The notes: generated from the letters alone by a model not told the origin. Shown: positions 24,395 to 33,655, counted from the stretch's first letter. The stretch: 54,129 nt of DNA from JACPYG01 sp038063015 (GCA_038063015.1 JBBTVX010000010.1:1-54129), one strand, 5' to 3'. A program made the numbers and translations.

Positions 24395-25519
24395 TTAACT
24401 ATTTTTTGATATATTAAGCAATATTCCCACTCCGAGCAACTCGGTAACCAAGTGCGAGCCGCCATAGCTAAAAAATGGCAAAGGAATGCCGGCCATGGGA
24501 GCTATTCCCAAGTTTGCGGCAATGTTTAAAAATGCCTGAATTGTTATCCAAAAAGTAATGCCCAAAGCGGTCAATTGCGAAAATTTGTCATTTGACTCTC
24601 TTGCAATTTTAATTCCAAACCATAAAAAAAGTACAAAAAGAAAAACTAAAAATAAAGAGCCGATAATTCCCGTTTCTTCGCCCAATATGGCAAAAATAGA
24701 ATCTGACATTGCCTGCGGTAAAAAGCCAAATTTTTGGCTAGACATTCCCCAACCCTTTCCAAAAAATCCGCCGGAGCCGATAGCAATCAAGGACTGTTTC
24801 ATTTGAAATCCCTTGCCCAAGGGGTCTGTTTCCGGATGTAAAAAAATCAGCCAGCGGTCCAATCTATATGGCTCAAATTTTATTAAAGCAAATAAACCGC
24901 CGACAGCCGTCAAAAATATCAAAACAGTATTCCAAACAGGCGTGCCGGCAAAAAAATACATAAGAACTAACGTTAATCCGATTATTCCCAAAGTGCTTAT
25001 ATCGGGCTGTAAAGCCAAAAATACTGAAATTATTGCTAAAAAAATTATAAAAGGAACAAATACCGACTTTATATTATGATAACCTTTTTTAGCCATAGAT
25101 ATCCAGCCCCCTTTGCGCCCTCCTGGCAATCTATTAGAAATCCAGGCACTTAGATATAAAATAGCGGTAATTTTTAAAAACTCTGACGGCTGAAAAGTGC
25201 CTATGCCTATATTTATCCAACGTTTGGCTCCCCAAAATTCAGCGCCAATTACTGGTAAAAATACAACTATCAAAAGCGCGAGGTTGGCAAATAATAAAAG
25301 TGGCGCAAATTTTTTAAAATAATTTAATGGAAATTTATAAGCAAATATAGATAAAATTATTCCGCCCAGAAGCAAATATAACTGATGCGTTAAATAATAA
25401 TTGGTATTGCCAAAACTTCTCATAGAGGCGGGGGCCGAAAGAGTTGATAAAAATAAAATGCCAAAAACAACCAAAATAATCGTTAAAAAAAATAAATAAT
25501 AATTTAAGTGTTTTTTCAT
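24395..25519 (-). CDS. ftsW: Peptidoglycan polymerase FtsW (SEDS family)
   Basis: This SEDS glycosyltransferase polymerises lipid II during division. The 374-aa polytopic protein has about ten membrane helices, the conserved AKRWINIG.GTFQPSEFLKI block, LQPDISTLGI with the catalytic-type Asp, and the C-terminal PLPFFSYGGSHLVTELLGVGILLNI. Context between murL-murD and murG favours FtsW over RodA. Its start overlaps the stop of the upstream fusion gene by 4 bp (ATGA), implying translational coupling. Confidence 0.94.
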   Translation of the reverse strand: MKKHLNYYLFFLTIILVVFGILFLSTLSAPASMRSFGNTNYYLTHQLYLLLGGIILSIFAYKFPLNYFKKFAPLLLFANLALLIVVFLPVIGAEFWGAKRWINIGIGTFQPSEFLKITAILYLSAWISNRLPGGRKGGWISMAKKGYHNIKSVFVPFIIFLAIISVFLALQPDISTLGIIGLTLVLMYFFAGTPVWNTVLIFLTAVGGLFALIKFEPYRLDRWLIFLHPETDPLGKGFQMKQSLIAIGSGGFFGKGWGMSSQKFGFLPQAMSDSIFAILGEETGIIGSLFLVFLFVLFLWFGIKIARESNDKFSQLTALGITFWITIQAFLNIAANLGIAPMAGIPLPFFSYGGSHLVTELLGVGILLNISKNS

Positions 25520-28026
25520 TTGGCTATTTTTTTTACCATTGATTGAAATTGATCGCCCTTTTCCTCAAAATTTTTCCAAAGAGAATAACTGGGCGAAGCA
25601 CAGGAGAGCAAACAAATTTTTCCCGGCTTTGTGTGTTCATAAGCAAACTTAACCGCTGTCTCCATGTTATTTGTTTTTATAATATTTAACCCTTTTACTT
25701 TTATTTTTTTACCGCTATCAGGAAAAAGCGCCACATTCTTTATTTTATATTTTTTAATTATTTTTTCCAATTGCGAAAAGTCGTATCCCCTGTCATGGCC
25801 GCCTAAAAAAATCGTATCTATATTTTTTAAAGTTTTAATGGCCATTATCGTTGATTCCGGAGTCGTAGAAATGGCGTCATCATAAAATTTAATTCTTTTA
25901 AATTCACCCACAAATTCCAACCGGTGCGGCAGGGGTTTAAAATTTCTAACTGCTTTTTTTATAATTTTATCTGGAATGTTAAATAGCTTTGCAGTCGCCG
26001 CGGCCGCCCCTATGTTTTCTTTATTGTGTTGGCCTTGCAGTTTTGACTCAAAATCATCTGCGTTTGCAAAAGGAATTGCCTTTGCGTTTGACCCTTTTGC
26101 CCAATTAACCAATTTCTTGTTCTTTGGATTATAAATGAAAAAATCTGAACTATTTTGGAAATTTATAATATTTTTTTTGGCTTCATAATACAGTTTTTCA
26201 CTTTCGTGATAATCCATGTGCTCTGGAAATAAATTTGTTATAACTGAAATATTTGGCGAAAAATCCAAGCCTTCAAGCTGGGCGGAAGAAAGCTCTAAAA
26301 CAAAAATTTCTCCGCCGGCTGGCGGATTTTTAATCAAAGCCTCAAGCATCGGATTCCCGATATTACCTAGAATTTTTACGTTTTTACCGGCCTCTTTTAA
26401 AGTTTCGCAAATCAAAGAGGTCGTTGTGCTCTTTCCCTTGCTGCCGGTTATTCCAATAATCGTATTTTTTTCTGAAACTTTTGAGAAAAAAATATTTGTT
26501 GCTGTTGTATATGGAATCTCCACCAAACCCTTTCTTATTCCAGGGGTTTTTATGGCAATATCAAAATCATTCTGCTTTTCTAAATAATTTTTTCCTTGGG
26601 CGACATCGGCTATTCCAACTTTTAATTTCGGATAATATTTTTTCAGATATTTTTTTGTAATTTTTCCTTCTTTGCCGTATCCTAAAATTAAAACTTTTTC
26701 CATTCCCAATAATCTAAACTGGCTCGGCACATTAGGAGCTGAATTTGTTTTAAAAACTTCTTTAATCAAACTTTTTGGATTTTTTATTAATGGAATAAAT
26801 TTTTTAATTATGAAGTCGTTTCTAAACCTTTTAGAAGCTATAAGCAAGGCCGCCCTAGACTCCTCAAATGTTCCGACGCAATCAAACGGCTTTATTTTTC
26901 CAAAGCCCAAAATATCTTTGAATAAAAGTTCTAATTTTTCATCTTGATAGAGATTTTTTTTAAAAATGAATAACAGCTCTTTTTTTGGCAAAAGGGCTGA
27001 CAATAATATAAATGCAAAAACGCATTTGGGGCAATTTAAACACCATAATCCCCTATTGTGTTTTTTATTGCTGACTACAAAATTTTTATTGCAACTGGAA
27101 AAATAAGAAAAATATTTTTTATACTTTGAAAACATTTGAGCTATGCGGATTTCATAAAATGGCCGCAATAAAGAAAAATAACGAACATCCGGAGTTATAA
27201 AACTTTTTATATAATCTGAAAAAAGGCTTTCAAATTCAGACGATTTTGACCACTGATGATTGATGAGCTCTCCTTTGTATTTTATGTTACTAAAATTGCT
27301 GCTATATTCGTTTGCCACAATAAAATAAGAATATTTATACAAAACTGCGGCTAAAACGCCTAAAAAAGCATAAATAGCGGAAACAGGAATATGCCCCGTA
27401 TATTTATGCTCTTGGAATATTTTTTCGTCTAAAATTCTTCTTATTTTTAGAGATTCTACTCCCGCCTCTTCTGTTATTTTATTGACAAGAGGAGATTCTT
27501 TTTGCGTTTCTGAAAAAAAAGCAGTTAAATCAATCCCCTGCCCTTTTAAAAGCTCCAAGGCAACAATTGAATCTTTGCCACCGCTTAAGGCAACTAAGTG
27601 CTTATTGTTTTTTTTGAGCCGATATGAATTTATTTTTACATTATTATTAAATGGGAATTTTGGAGAAATTTTAGGATTAAGGTTGTTTTTGTAAAAAAAT
27701 TCTCCCAGGCCCTTTCTATAAACAGCGCTCCAAAATTCCGCTTCTTTTTTTGACAAAGAATAATTTGTCTTTATTTTTGTCGCACAATAAAATTTGTAAT
27801 AGCTGACTCCCAGCATCAGGTGCAGACCCTCAAAAATTTTATTCAAAAGCCTGGCCGGAATTTTATTCAAATCAACAACATTGATTTTTTTTGGCAAAAT
27901 TATCGTTTCCGTAAAATCCATATGTTCCCTGCCCTCAAATTCCTGCCTGTAATTAAAAAAAATCCTTTTTTTATCAGGCTCAAATTTATGAGAAACAAAT
28001 TCAAAAATAGTTGCTTTTGTGTCCAT
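25516..28026 (-). CDS. MurL-MurD fusion: UDP-MurNAc-L-Ala-L-Glu epimerase joined to MurD-type ligase
   Basis: The 836-aa protein combines two enzymes. Residues 1 to about 440 match MurL: a PP-loop ATP-pyrophosphatase-like SGGKDSIVALEL near residue 150 and a Cys motif GLWCLNCPKCVFAF near 335. From Met442 the frame continues as a Mur ligase: a Rossmann start VLILGYGKEGKI, ATP-binding GITGSKGKSTTTSLI, central ELSSAQLEGLDF, FPEHMDYHES and the C-terminal HRLEFVGEF. In Xanthomonas, MurD2 adds L-Glu and MurL then inverts it to D-Glu. The fusion suggests the same route here on one chain, without need for a glutamate racemase. A TCCGCC-GGCT-GGCGGA hairpin is embedded at 26311-26326. It heads the ftsW-murG-gltX operon. 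Confidence 0.88.
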   Translation of the reverse strand: MDTKATIFEFVSHKFEPDKKRIFFNYRQEFEGREHMDFTETIILPKKINVVDLNKIPARLLNKIFEGLHLMLGVSYYKFYCATKIKTNYSLSKKEAEFWSAVYRKGLGEFFYKNNLNPKISPKFPFNNNVKINSYRLKKNNKHLVALSGGKDSIVALELLKGQGIDLTAFFSETQKESPLVNKITEEAGVESLKIRRILDEKIFQEHKYTGHIPVSAIYAFLGVLAAVLYKYSYFIVANEYSSNFSNIKYKGELINHQWSKSSEFESLFSDYIKSFITPDVRYFSLLRPFYEIRIAQMFSKYKKYFSYFSSCNKNFVVSNKKHNRGLWCLNCPKCVFAFILLSALLPKKELLFIFKKNLYQDEKLELLFKDILGFGKIKPFDCVGTFEESRAALLIASKRFRNDFIIKKFIPLIKNPKSLIKEVFKTNSAPNVPSQFRLLGMEKVLILGYGKEGKITKKYLKKYYPKLKVGIADVAQGKNYLEKQNDFDIAIKTPGIRKGLVEIPYTTATNIFFSKVSEKNTIIGITGSKGKSTTTSLICETLKEAGKNVKILGNIGNPMLEALIKNPPAGGEIFVLELSSAQLEGLDFSPNISVITNLFPEHMDYHESEKLYYEAKKNIINFQNSSDFFIYNPKNKKLVNWAKGSNAKAIPFANADDFESKLQGQHNKENIGAAAATAKLFNIPDKIIKKAVRNFKPLPHRLEFVGEFKRIKFYDDAISTTPESTIMAIKTLKNIDTIFLGGHDRGYDFSQLEKIIKKYKIKNVALFPDSGKKIKVKGLNIIKTNNMETAVKFAYEHTKPGKICLLSCASPSYSLWKNFEEKGDQFQSMVKKIAK
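26311..26326. repeat. In-frame TCCGCC-GGCT-GGCGGA hairpin in the MurD part
   Basis: A 6-bp perfect stem encodes PPAGGE just before the conserved ELSSAQL motif of the ligase. It belongs to the same family as the element in dnaK. Confidence 0.65.
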
Positions 28027-28038
28027 GTCTGATTATTT

Positions 28039-28066
28039 AGTATAACAAAATTACGCGTTAAATCAA
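28039..28066 (-). promoter_or_regulatory. Promoter of the murL-murD/ftsW/murG/gltX operon
   Basis: Minus strand TTGATT (28061-28066), 16 bp, TATACT (28039-28044) with an upstream TG giving an extended -10. The leader before the ATG at 28026 would be about 8 nt. Confidence 0.6.
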
Positions 28067-28090
28067 ACCCGTTATTTATCTTTTTTACTG

Positions 28091-28975
28091 CTAAACGTTA
28101 GAAGAAATCCTTCTGAATATAACAAAAAACAAAAAAATTAATATAATAGCTATTAGAATCCAAACATACCAACGTTTAAAAAATCTTGAAAACGAAGACG
28201 ACTTTAAAGATGCTACAGCAATACCGGTCGTAGCTGTGGCAACGGTGGTGGCAACAGTTGGCTGAAAATTAATCGCCAAAGAATCTGAACTGGAAAGAGC
28301 GCCTGAGCTGGCTATTCCTGCAATCTGTTTTGTTAAAGCCTGGGTAATTGGTGAAAGAGTTTTTCCCGTAAAGGTAATTATCTTTGATACATTAGGCGGA
28401 AAACTTCCTATATTAATACCAGAAGTTATGTTGCCGTTGAATTCCATTCCATCAATTTTTATTTCACCCACGCTAACAATTTCTTCCGGAATATCTGCCC
28501 TCGCTTCAACATCGTTAATAATAGGGGTGGTTGATGTATTTTTTATAATGATCAAACAATTAATTGTTTGATCGGCGGCTACAGTAATATTTTTTGACAA
28601 ATTTATAGAGTTGCCCTGAATTCCACAAAAAACAGAAACATCTATTTTGCCAATAGGAGAGACTATTTGCTCGTTATAATTATTTGGCGTAATCGGCGTA
28701 ATCGGCGTAATCGGCGTAATCGGTATATTCGGCGTAATAGTAATAATCTTGCTTATACATTGTCCGTTTTGGCACTTATAGGAACAATTTTTAACCCAAT
28801 TGCCTTGCATGCCGCATGAATCATACCAAAAAACAGAATAACCAACGCATCTTTGCGTTACGTTGGAAGTACAAGCGCCTGCCAATATTATTTGCGGTTT
28901 AACTATAAAAAAAACGCAAAATACCGCTAAGGATAATACAGCGCCGATAATAATTAACCTAAAAATTGTCTTCAT
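28091..28975 (-). CDS. Cell-surface protein with Cys-rich N-terminus, Thr-Pro repeat and DUF11-like domain
   Basis: The 294-aa protein has an N-terminal signal/membrane segment, then a Cys-rich module (CTSNVTQRC...CGMQGNWVKNC...CQNGQC). A linker of ITP tripeptides encoded by a 9-bp tandem repeat (28686-28739) follows. Next is a beta-rich domain (INCLIIIKNTSTTPIINDVEARADIPEEI) resembling DUF11-type surface repeats, and a C-terminal helix (YVWILIAIILIFLFFVIF) with a basic stop-transfer end. It is therefore anchored in the membrane with its domains outside. The ITP linker probably works as a stiff spacer. It lies between mraY and the murL-murD operon; its function is unknown. Confidence 0.8.
   Translation of the reverse strand: MKTIFRLIIIGAVLSLAVFCVFFIVKPQIILAGACTSNVTQRCVGYSVFWYDSCGMQGNWVKNCSYKCQNGQCISKIITITPNIPITPITPITPITPNNYNEQIVSPIGKIDVSVFCGIQGNSINLSKNITVAADQTINCLIIIKNTSTTPIINDVEARADIPEEIVSVGEIKIDGMEFNGNITSGINIGSFPPNVSKIITFTGKTLSPITQALTKQIAGIASSGALSSSDSLAINFQPTVATTVATATTGIAVASLKSSSFSRFFKRWYVWILIAIILIFLFFVIFRRISSNV
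28686..28739. repeat. 9-bp tandem repeat, six units, encoding an ITP linker
   Basis: Units of GGCGTAATC are repeated: four perfect, then GGTATATTC and GGCGTAATA. Slippage would change linker length in whole codons. Confidence 0.9.
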
Positions 28976-29015
28976 AGATAATCTACACTATCATATCAAA
29001 TCTTAATCTGTCAAT

Positions 29016-30047
29016 TTAACCCAACAACCTTACGGCCACCCCGATAATCGCCAAAACTATGCCAATAATCCATGACCTCATTGTAATTTTGTATTGAGGC
29101 CAGCCGATTGCTTCAAAATGGTGATGAATAGGCGTGGAGAGAAATATTTTTTTCTTCCTGAATTTTTTAGATAAAACCTGTATTATTGCGGACCCGGTTT
29201 CCAAAACTAAAAGCCCTGCTATAATAGGTAAAACAAAAACAGAATCAGTTAAAAAGGCCACTACCGATAAGGTAGTAGTTAGTCCCAATATTCCTGTTTC
29301 CCCCATATAAAACCTGGCTGGAGGTATGTTAAACCATAAAAAAGTAAATAAAGTTCCTGTAATTATAGCGCAAAAAGTTGCTAAATCTATTTTACCTTGA
29401 GAAAAAGAGATTATTGTAAATGCCCCAAAGATTGAAGCGAAAGTTCCGCCGGCTAATCCATCTAATCCATCAATAATTCCCCCTGACCAGGTAGCAATCA
29501 TTACAATAATAAATAAAGGAATATAAAAAAACCCCAACGAAATTTGTCCAATTAAAGGAATGGTTATCACGTCCCACCCCAATTTTTGATAAAACCAGAT
29601 ACTGCCTATTAGTCCGATAATAACTATAATTAAAATCCTCTTTTTTAAAGAAAGACCGCCACCAATATACTTTCCTTTTCCAGATACCTGTAAAATATCA
29701 TCTAAAAGACCAACTAATGAAGCTACTATTAGAGTAAATAACGGCAACCATGTTTGGCTTCTTGATAAAAAATTAAGATCAGAAAAATAAAAAATTACAG
29801 TAACTAAAACTACTGTAATCCAGATTAAAAGACCTCCAAAGCGAGGCACTTTTGTTTCTCTCTCTTTGTGGAGATTATAAAAAACCGTGGCGTCTTCGCC
29901 GCTTATTGCCTTTGTCCTTGCTTCTTTTTTCCAAAGCTTATGTTTATACAAAAAATTAATCAATAATGGGCACCAAAGCGCGGCTATAGCTGAAGCAATT
30001 GCCGCCGATCCTAAAACTTTAATAACATTAAAAGTTAGCAGTGTCAT
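29016..30047 (-). CDS. mraY: Phospho-N-acetylmuramoyl-pentapeptide transferase MraY
   Basis: MraY makes lipid I from UDP-MurNAc-pentapeptide and undecaprenyl phosphate. The 343-aa, roughly ten-helix membrane protein contains PRFGGLLIW near the N-terminus, the catalytic IIDGLDGLAGG, NIPPARFYMGETGILGL (the usual FMGDTGSLxLG region, here with Glu for Asp) and the C-terminal STPIHHHFEAIGWPQ. All are at the expected spacing. It lies 11 bp after dacA on the same strand. Confidence 0.96.
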   Translation of the reverse strand: MTLLTFNVIKVLGSAAIASAIAALWCPLLINFLYKHKLWKKEARTKAISGEDATVFYNLHKERETKVPRFGGLLIWITVVLVTVIFYFSDLNFLSRSQTWLPLFTLIVASLVGLLDDILQVSGKGKYIGGGLSLKKRILIIVIIGLIGSIWFYQKLGWDVITIPLIGQISLGFFYIPLFIIVMIATWSGGIIDGLDGLAGGTFASIFGAFTIISFSQGKIDLATFCAIITGTLFTFLWFNIPPARFYMGETGILGLTTTLSVVAFLTDSVFVLPIIAGLLVLETGSAIIQVLSKKFRKKKIFLSTPIHHHFEAIGWPQYKITMRSWIIGIVLAIIGVAVRLLG

Positions 30048-30058
30048 TATGATTTATT

Positions 30059-31030
30059 TTAAGGTAGCCAATTATAGGCAACGTTTAACCAATTAATTAT
30101 TTTTTTCATTTCTTCTAATCTGTCGTTGGAGCCCAAAACAACATTTATCAAATAATTTCCCTTTTGGGGACTTTTTTCCACTATAAGAAAAGTGCCTTTG
30201 GCGACTTTTGTCCAGCCGGTTTTCCCTCCGAGAACTTCGGGTATCTCCCCTAAAAGATTATTAGTGTTTATTAGTTTATGATGAAACTGGCCGTTATCTA
30301 AATATAAATCATATTCTCTAAGCCCTATAATCTCCCAAGCTAACGGATATTTATTCAATAAATGCTTAATAAGCGCCACTAAATCGCTTGCCGTAGAATA
30401 AGAGCCGTCTAATCCGCTGGAGTCCGTAAAATAGGTATTTGAAAGCTCTAAAATTTTTGCTTCTACGTTCATTAAAGCAATAAACTTATCCTGGCCCATA
30501 ATTCCTGAAAGACTGTAAGCCGCATCATTGCTGGATTCAATCAACATTATATATAAAAGATTTTCTACTGAAAGCGACTGACCCTCTTTTAATTCTCCTT
30601 GTTCCCCTTCTTGCAATGCGTCTGTTTTGGTTATGGTTACTTGGTGTTGCAAGTTATAATTCTCTAAAACTACTAGGGCAGTCATAAGTTTTGATAAGCT
30701 GGCTATCGGTAAAATTTTTGTTTCGTTTTTTTTAAAAAGAATTTTTTCTTGCGCCGATAAGTCCGTTTCAACGGAAATTGCTGCTTCTGCGTCAATTTTT
30801 AAATCTTCTATCTGCCAGTTTCTAGGTGGCAATAAATTTTGAGAAACATTTTGAGAAATAGGCGCATCTTTGGCGCTTGCTAAAAAACTTTGTTGCTTTT
30901 GAGCTGTCTTTTTTTCGAAAAATCCATACAAACTATTGGAAAACCACTGCAAACCCCATAAAATCATTGCCACTGAAAAAACAAAAGCAACAAATAACAA
31001 AACATTTTTAATTATTGGCCTTATGTCCAT
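30059..31030 (-). CDS. dacA: D-alanyl-D-alanine carboxypeptidase (peptidase S11, PBP5-like)
   Basis: The 323-aa enzyme trims the terminal D-Ala of peptidoglycan stem peptides. It has an N-terminal membrane anchor and the three active-site motifs of S11 peptidases: SLSK (in LPIASLSKLMTALVVLE), SSN (in IESSNDAAYSLS) and KTG (in GGKTGWTKVAKG). The C-terminal PBP5 beta domain is absent and the protein ends soon after the catalytic domain, as in many short S11 enzymes. It is flanked by aspS (19 bp upstream) and mraY (11 bp downstream), so it belongs to the cell-wall run. Confidence 0.92.
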   Translation of the reverse strand: MDIRPIIKNVLLFVAFVFSVAMILWGLQWFSNSLYGFFEKKTAQKQQSFLASAKDAPISQNVSQNLLPPRNWQIEDLKIDAEAAISVETDLSAQEKILFKKNETKILPIASLSKLMTALVVLENYNLQHQVTITKTDALQEGEQGELKEGQSLSVENLLYIMLIESSNDAAYSLSGIMGQDKFIALMNVEAKILELSNTYFTDSSGLDGSYSTASDLVALIKHLLNKYPLAWEIIGLREYDLYLDNGQFHHKLINTNNLLGEIPEVLGGKTGWTKVAKGTFLIVEKSPQKGNYLINVVLGSNDRLEEMKKIINWLNVAYNWLP

Positions 31031-31049
31031 TTTGTTAACCTTTTTTTAA

Positions 31050-32381
31050 TTATGGAGTTAATCTTTTTACTCCTCTATACAAATAAGTTACTTCTCTGAC
31101 ATTTATTAAATTAAATATTTTCATAATTAATCTCGACGGACCAGGCGCAAAACCGCCATGAGGAGGACATCCGTATTTGAAAAAATTAAGATAACTTTCG
31201 AATGGTTTTAATTTCAAACCCTGCTCTTTAATTTGCTTAGCCAATTGTTCATATCTATGTTCTCGTTGCGCCCCGCTAGTTATTTCAAGCCCCTTGAATA
31301 GAAGGTCAAATGATTTAGTTGTTTTAGGGTCGGATTCTGATCTCATACTATAAAAAGCTCTAACTTTGGCGGGCCATTCGTGAATAAAAACAAATTCATG
31401 TCCTTTTTTTTCTTTTATATAGTCGCATATAGCCCTTTCTTCTTCTGGACTTAAATCATCTCCTCTTTCGTTGGGCACTTTTAAATCTTTTAATATTTTT
31501 TTGGATTCCGCCAGCGTTAATTTTGGAAAAGGGGTTTTAGGAACTACAACATCTGCCCCAAAATATTTTTTGATTCCTTCTCCATGCTCATTTTTTATTG
31601 CAGTAAACATAGAAACCATCATCCGTTCTTCTTCCTCCATAAGATCATGATGAGAATCTATAAAAGACATTTCTATATCGTACATGGTAAATTCCGTATC
31701 GTGGCGCGAAGTCATCGACGGATTAGCCCTAAAAACTGGCCCGATTTCAAAAACTTTTTCAAAACCGGCCGCCATAGCCATTTGCTTATATAATTGTGGG
31801 GACTGAGCTAGGTATGCTTTTTTACCAAAATATTTAATTTCAAATAATTCTGAACCCGATTCGGTAGAAGTAATTAAAATTTTTGGAGAATGAATTTCAA
31901 TAAAATTATTAAGGACACAATAATCTATGAAAGCTTTTTCCATTGTTGTCCAAACTTTAAAAATCAAAAGTTTCTCTGGCTTTCTCAGGTCTAACCAGCG
32001 CCAATCCATTCTTTTATCTATCTCTACTTCTTCTACGTTTTCCTCGCCGACCGGAATTGGCGAAGTTTGCGCCTCTGATAAAATATTTAAAGATTCCGCT
32101 GAGAGCTCAACTTGGCCTGTTTCAATTTTCGGATTTACCATCTGTTCCGGTCTTTTTACAATCTGGCCTGTAATTTCCACCACCCACTCCGGCCTCAACT
32201 GCCCTGCTAATTCATATACTTCTTTGTTTGACGGAGTAAACACGGTTTGCAAAATTCCGCTGATGTCGCGAAGGTCAATAAACAAAATTTTTCCGTGGGC
32301 CCTTCTGGTATTTACCCAGCCGGCAACTTTTACTTTTTCTCCTATGTGTTTTGCCGTATCTTTTATTAAAAATCTTTGCAT
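31050..32381 (-). CDS. aspS: Aspartyl-tRNA synthetase, archaeal-type, probably non-discriminating
   Basis: This class II synthetase is 443 aa. That is short for a bacterial AspRS (about 590 aa with a GAD insertion) and typical of the archaeal type, with no GAD domain visible. The N-terminal OB fold has GWVNTRRAHGKILFIDLRDISG. The His where E. coli has Leu (RRDLGS) is associated with non-discriminating enzymes that also charge tRNA-Asn for later amidation. Class II motifs include SPQLYKQMAMAAGFEKVFEIGPVFRA and the C-terminal GGFAPGPSRLIMKIFNL. The latter departs slightly from the usual GxGxER by having Ser before Arg. It starts 11 bp after tyrS. Confidence 0.93.
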   Translation of the reverse strand: MQRFLIKDTAKHIGEKVKVAGWVNTRRAHGKILFIDLRDISGILQTVFTPSNKEVYELAGQLRPEWVVEITGQIVKRPEQMVNPKIETGQVELSAESLNILSEAQTSPIPVGEENVEEVEIDKRMDWRWLDLRKPEKLLIFKVWTTMEKAFIDYCVLNNFIEIHSPKILITSTESGSELFEIKYFGKKAYLAQSPQLYKQMAMAAGFEKVFEIGPVFRANPSMTSRHDTEFTMYDIEMSFIDSHHDLMEEEERMMVSMFTAIKNEHGEGIKKYFGADVVVPKTPFPKLTLAESKKILKDLKVPNERGDDLSPEEERAICDYIKEKKGHEFVFIHEWPAKVRAFYSMRSESDPKTTKSFDLLFKGLEITSGAQREHRYEQLAKQIKEQGLKLKPFESYLNFFKYGCPPHGGFAPGPSRLIMKIFNLINVREVTYLYRGVKRLTP

Positions 32382-32392
32382 ATTATTTAAAA

Positions 32393-33622
32393 TTATTTAA
32401 TCAGATTGATTTTTACAAATCTCCTGTTTCCCACTCTTATAACCATTCCGTTTTTCAAATCAACATTTTTTTTCCAATCAGTAATTTTTTCTTTTATTTC
32501 GTCTGGACTGAATGGTTTTAAGATTTGTAGTTTAACTATTTCCACCGCCCCGGCCTCAACCAGACGCCTTGCTTCTTTTTTTGAAAACACCAGCCCGCTG
32601 TCGCACAATAAATCCAAAATAAAATATTCTTTTTTATTTGTTTTAAAAACCGAAATATCTGTGGGCAATTCTTTATTTCTAAAAATTTTATTAAATTCTT
32701 CTTCCGCAACCTGCGCTTTTTTTTCTCCGTGATACATTTTTACAATTTCTTTTGCCAAGCGCGCCTTTATATCTCGCGGATTGTCTGACGATTTTTTTAT
32801 CTTCTCAATCTCCTCTTCTGAAAGCCGCGTGGCTAATTCAAAATATTCATCAATTAACTCGTCTTTCATTGACATTACTTTTCCGTACATATCTTGCGAC
32901 TCGTCTAATATTGTAATCACATTCCCCCAGCTAGTTGACATTTTTCTACCATCTAGCCCGTTAAGCATTTTTGATGTCATTATATCTTGCGGTTTTTGTT
33001 CAAAATATTTTTGAATCTCTCTGCCTGCTTGTAAATTAAAAAGCTGATCTGACCCGCCAATTTCAATATCTGATTTTATCGCTACAGAGTCATATCCCTG
33101 AAATAATGGATAATCTAACTCGTGCAAACCAATTGGCTTCCCCTCGTCCCATCTTTCCTTAAAATTCCTCCTTTGGATTGTTTGTTGAGCTGTAAAAATC
33201 ATTTGTAAAGAAACGAAATCTTTTATTTTCATTTTTTGAAACCATTGGCTATTGTAGCGCACTTCAACCTTTTTCATATCTAGAATTTTACCAATTTGAA
33301 CTAAGTAATTTTTAAGGTTTTCTTTAATTTCCTTTTCAGTCAAAACTTTTCTCATCGCCTGCTTATCAGATGCATCCCCTATTAGGGCAGTAAAGTCACC
33401 AATAATTAAAATAATTTTATGACCCATTTCTTGGAAATCTCTCAATTTCCAAAACTGAAAAGCTCTGCCTATGTGAATTTTAGGACCAGTGGGGTCAATA
33501 CCAAATTTTACTCTTAACTGTTTGCCAGATTTTAATTTTTTTTCAAGGCTCTCTCTCTCAAAAATTTCCTCCACTCCCCTAGTTAAAGTTTCTTCTATTT
33601 TTTGTTGGTTAATTTTAATCAT
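32393..33622 (-). CDS. tyrS: Tyrosyl-tRNA synthetase
   Basis: This class I synthetase is 409 aa from the ATG at 33622. It has VKFGIDPTGPKIHIGRAFQFWKLR (HIGH motif HIGR), LHELDYPLFQGYDSVAI, IGGSDQLFNLQAGR and the KMSKS-class DGRKMSTSWGNVI. A C-terminal S4-like RNA-binding domain (FSKKEARRLVEAGAVEI) follows. The reading frame is open 112 codons further upstream, but that extension is low-complexity and lies beyond a TTGGTA-17-TATAAA promoter, so it is rejected. The promoter ends 4 bp before the ATG, suggesting a leaderless transcript heading the tyrS-aspS-dacA-mraY run. Confidence 0.96.
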   Translation of the reverse strand: MIKINQQKIEETLTRGVEEIFERESLEKKLKSGKQLRVKFGIDPTGPKIHIGRAFQFWKLRDFQEMGHKIILIIGDFTALIGDASDKQAMRKVLTEKEIKENLKNYLVQIGKILDMKKVEVRYNSQWFQKMKIKDFVSLQMIFTAQQTIQRRNFKERWDEGKPIGLHELDYPLFQGYDSVAIKSDIEIGGSDQLFNLQAGREIQKYFEQKPQDIMTSKMLNGLDGRKMSTSWGNVITILDESQDMYGKVMSMKDELIDEYFELATRLSEEEIEKIKKSSDNPRDIKARLAKEIVKMYHGEKKAQVAEEEFNKIFRNKELPTDISVFKTNKKEYFILDLLCDSGLVFSKKEARRLVEAGAVEIVKLQILKPFSPDEIKEKITDWKKNVDLKNGMVIRVGNRRFVKINLIK

Positions 33623-33626
33623 ATTT

Positions 33627-33655
33627 TTTATAATAATATTGTTTGATTGTACCAA
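33627..33655 (-). promoter_or_regulatory. tyrS promoter (leaderless type)
   Basis: Minus strand TTGGTA (33650-33655), 17 bp, TATAAA (33627-33632), with the ATG 4 bases further on. Confidence 0.7.

Noticed and set aside
24391..24465. 25-residue N-terminal extension of MurG
   Set aside because: It overlaps the end of ftsW; MKILFTGGGSGGH at 24390 is the standard start.
28686..28739. CRISPR-like array
   Set aside because: It is a 9-bp head-to-tail coding repeat with no spacers. No CRISPR array or cas gene is seen in the window; the Cas4-like fold at 4764 is a general RecB-family nuclease.
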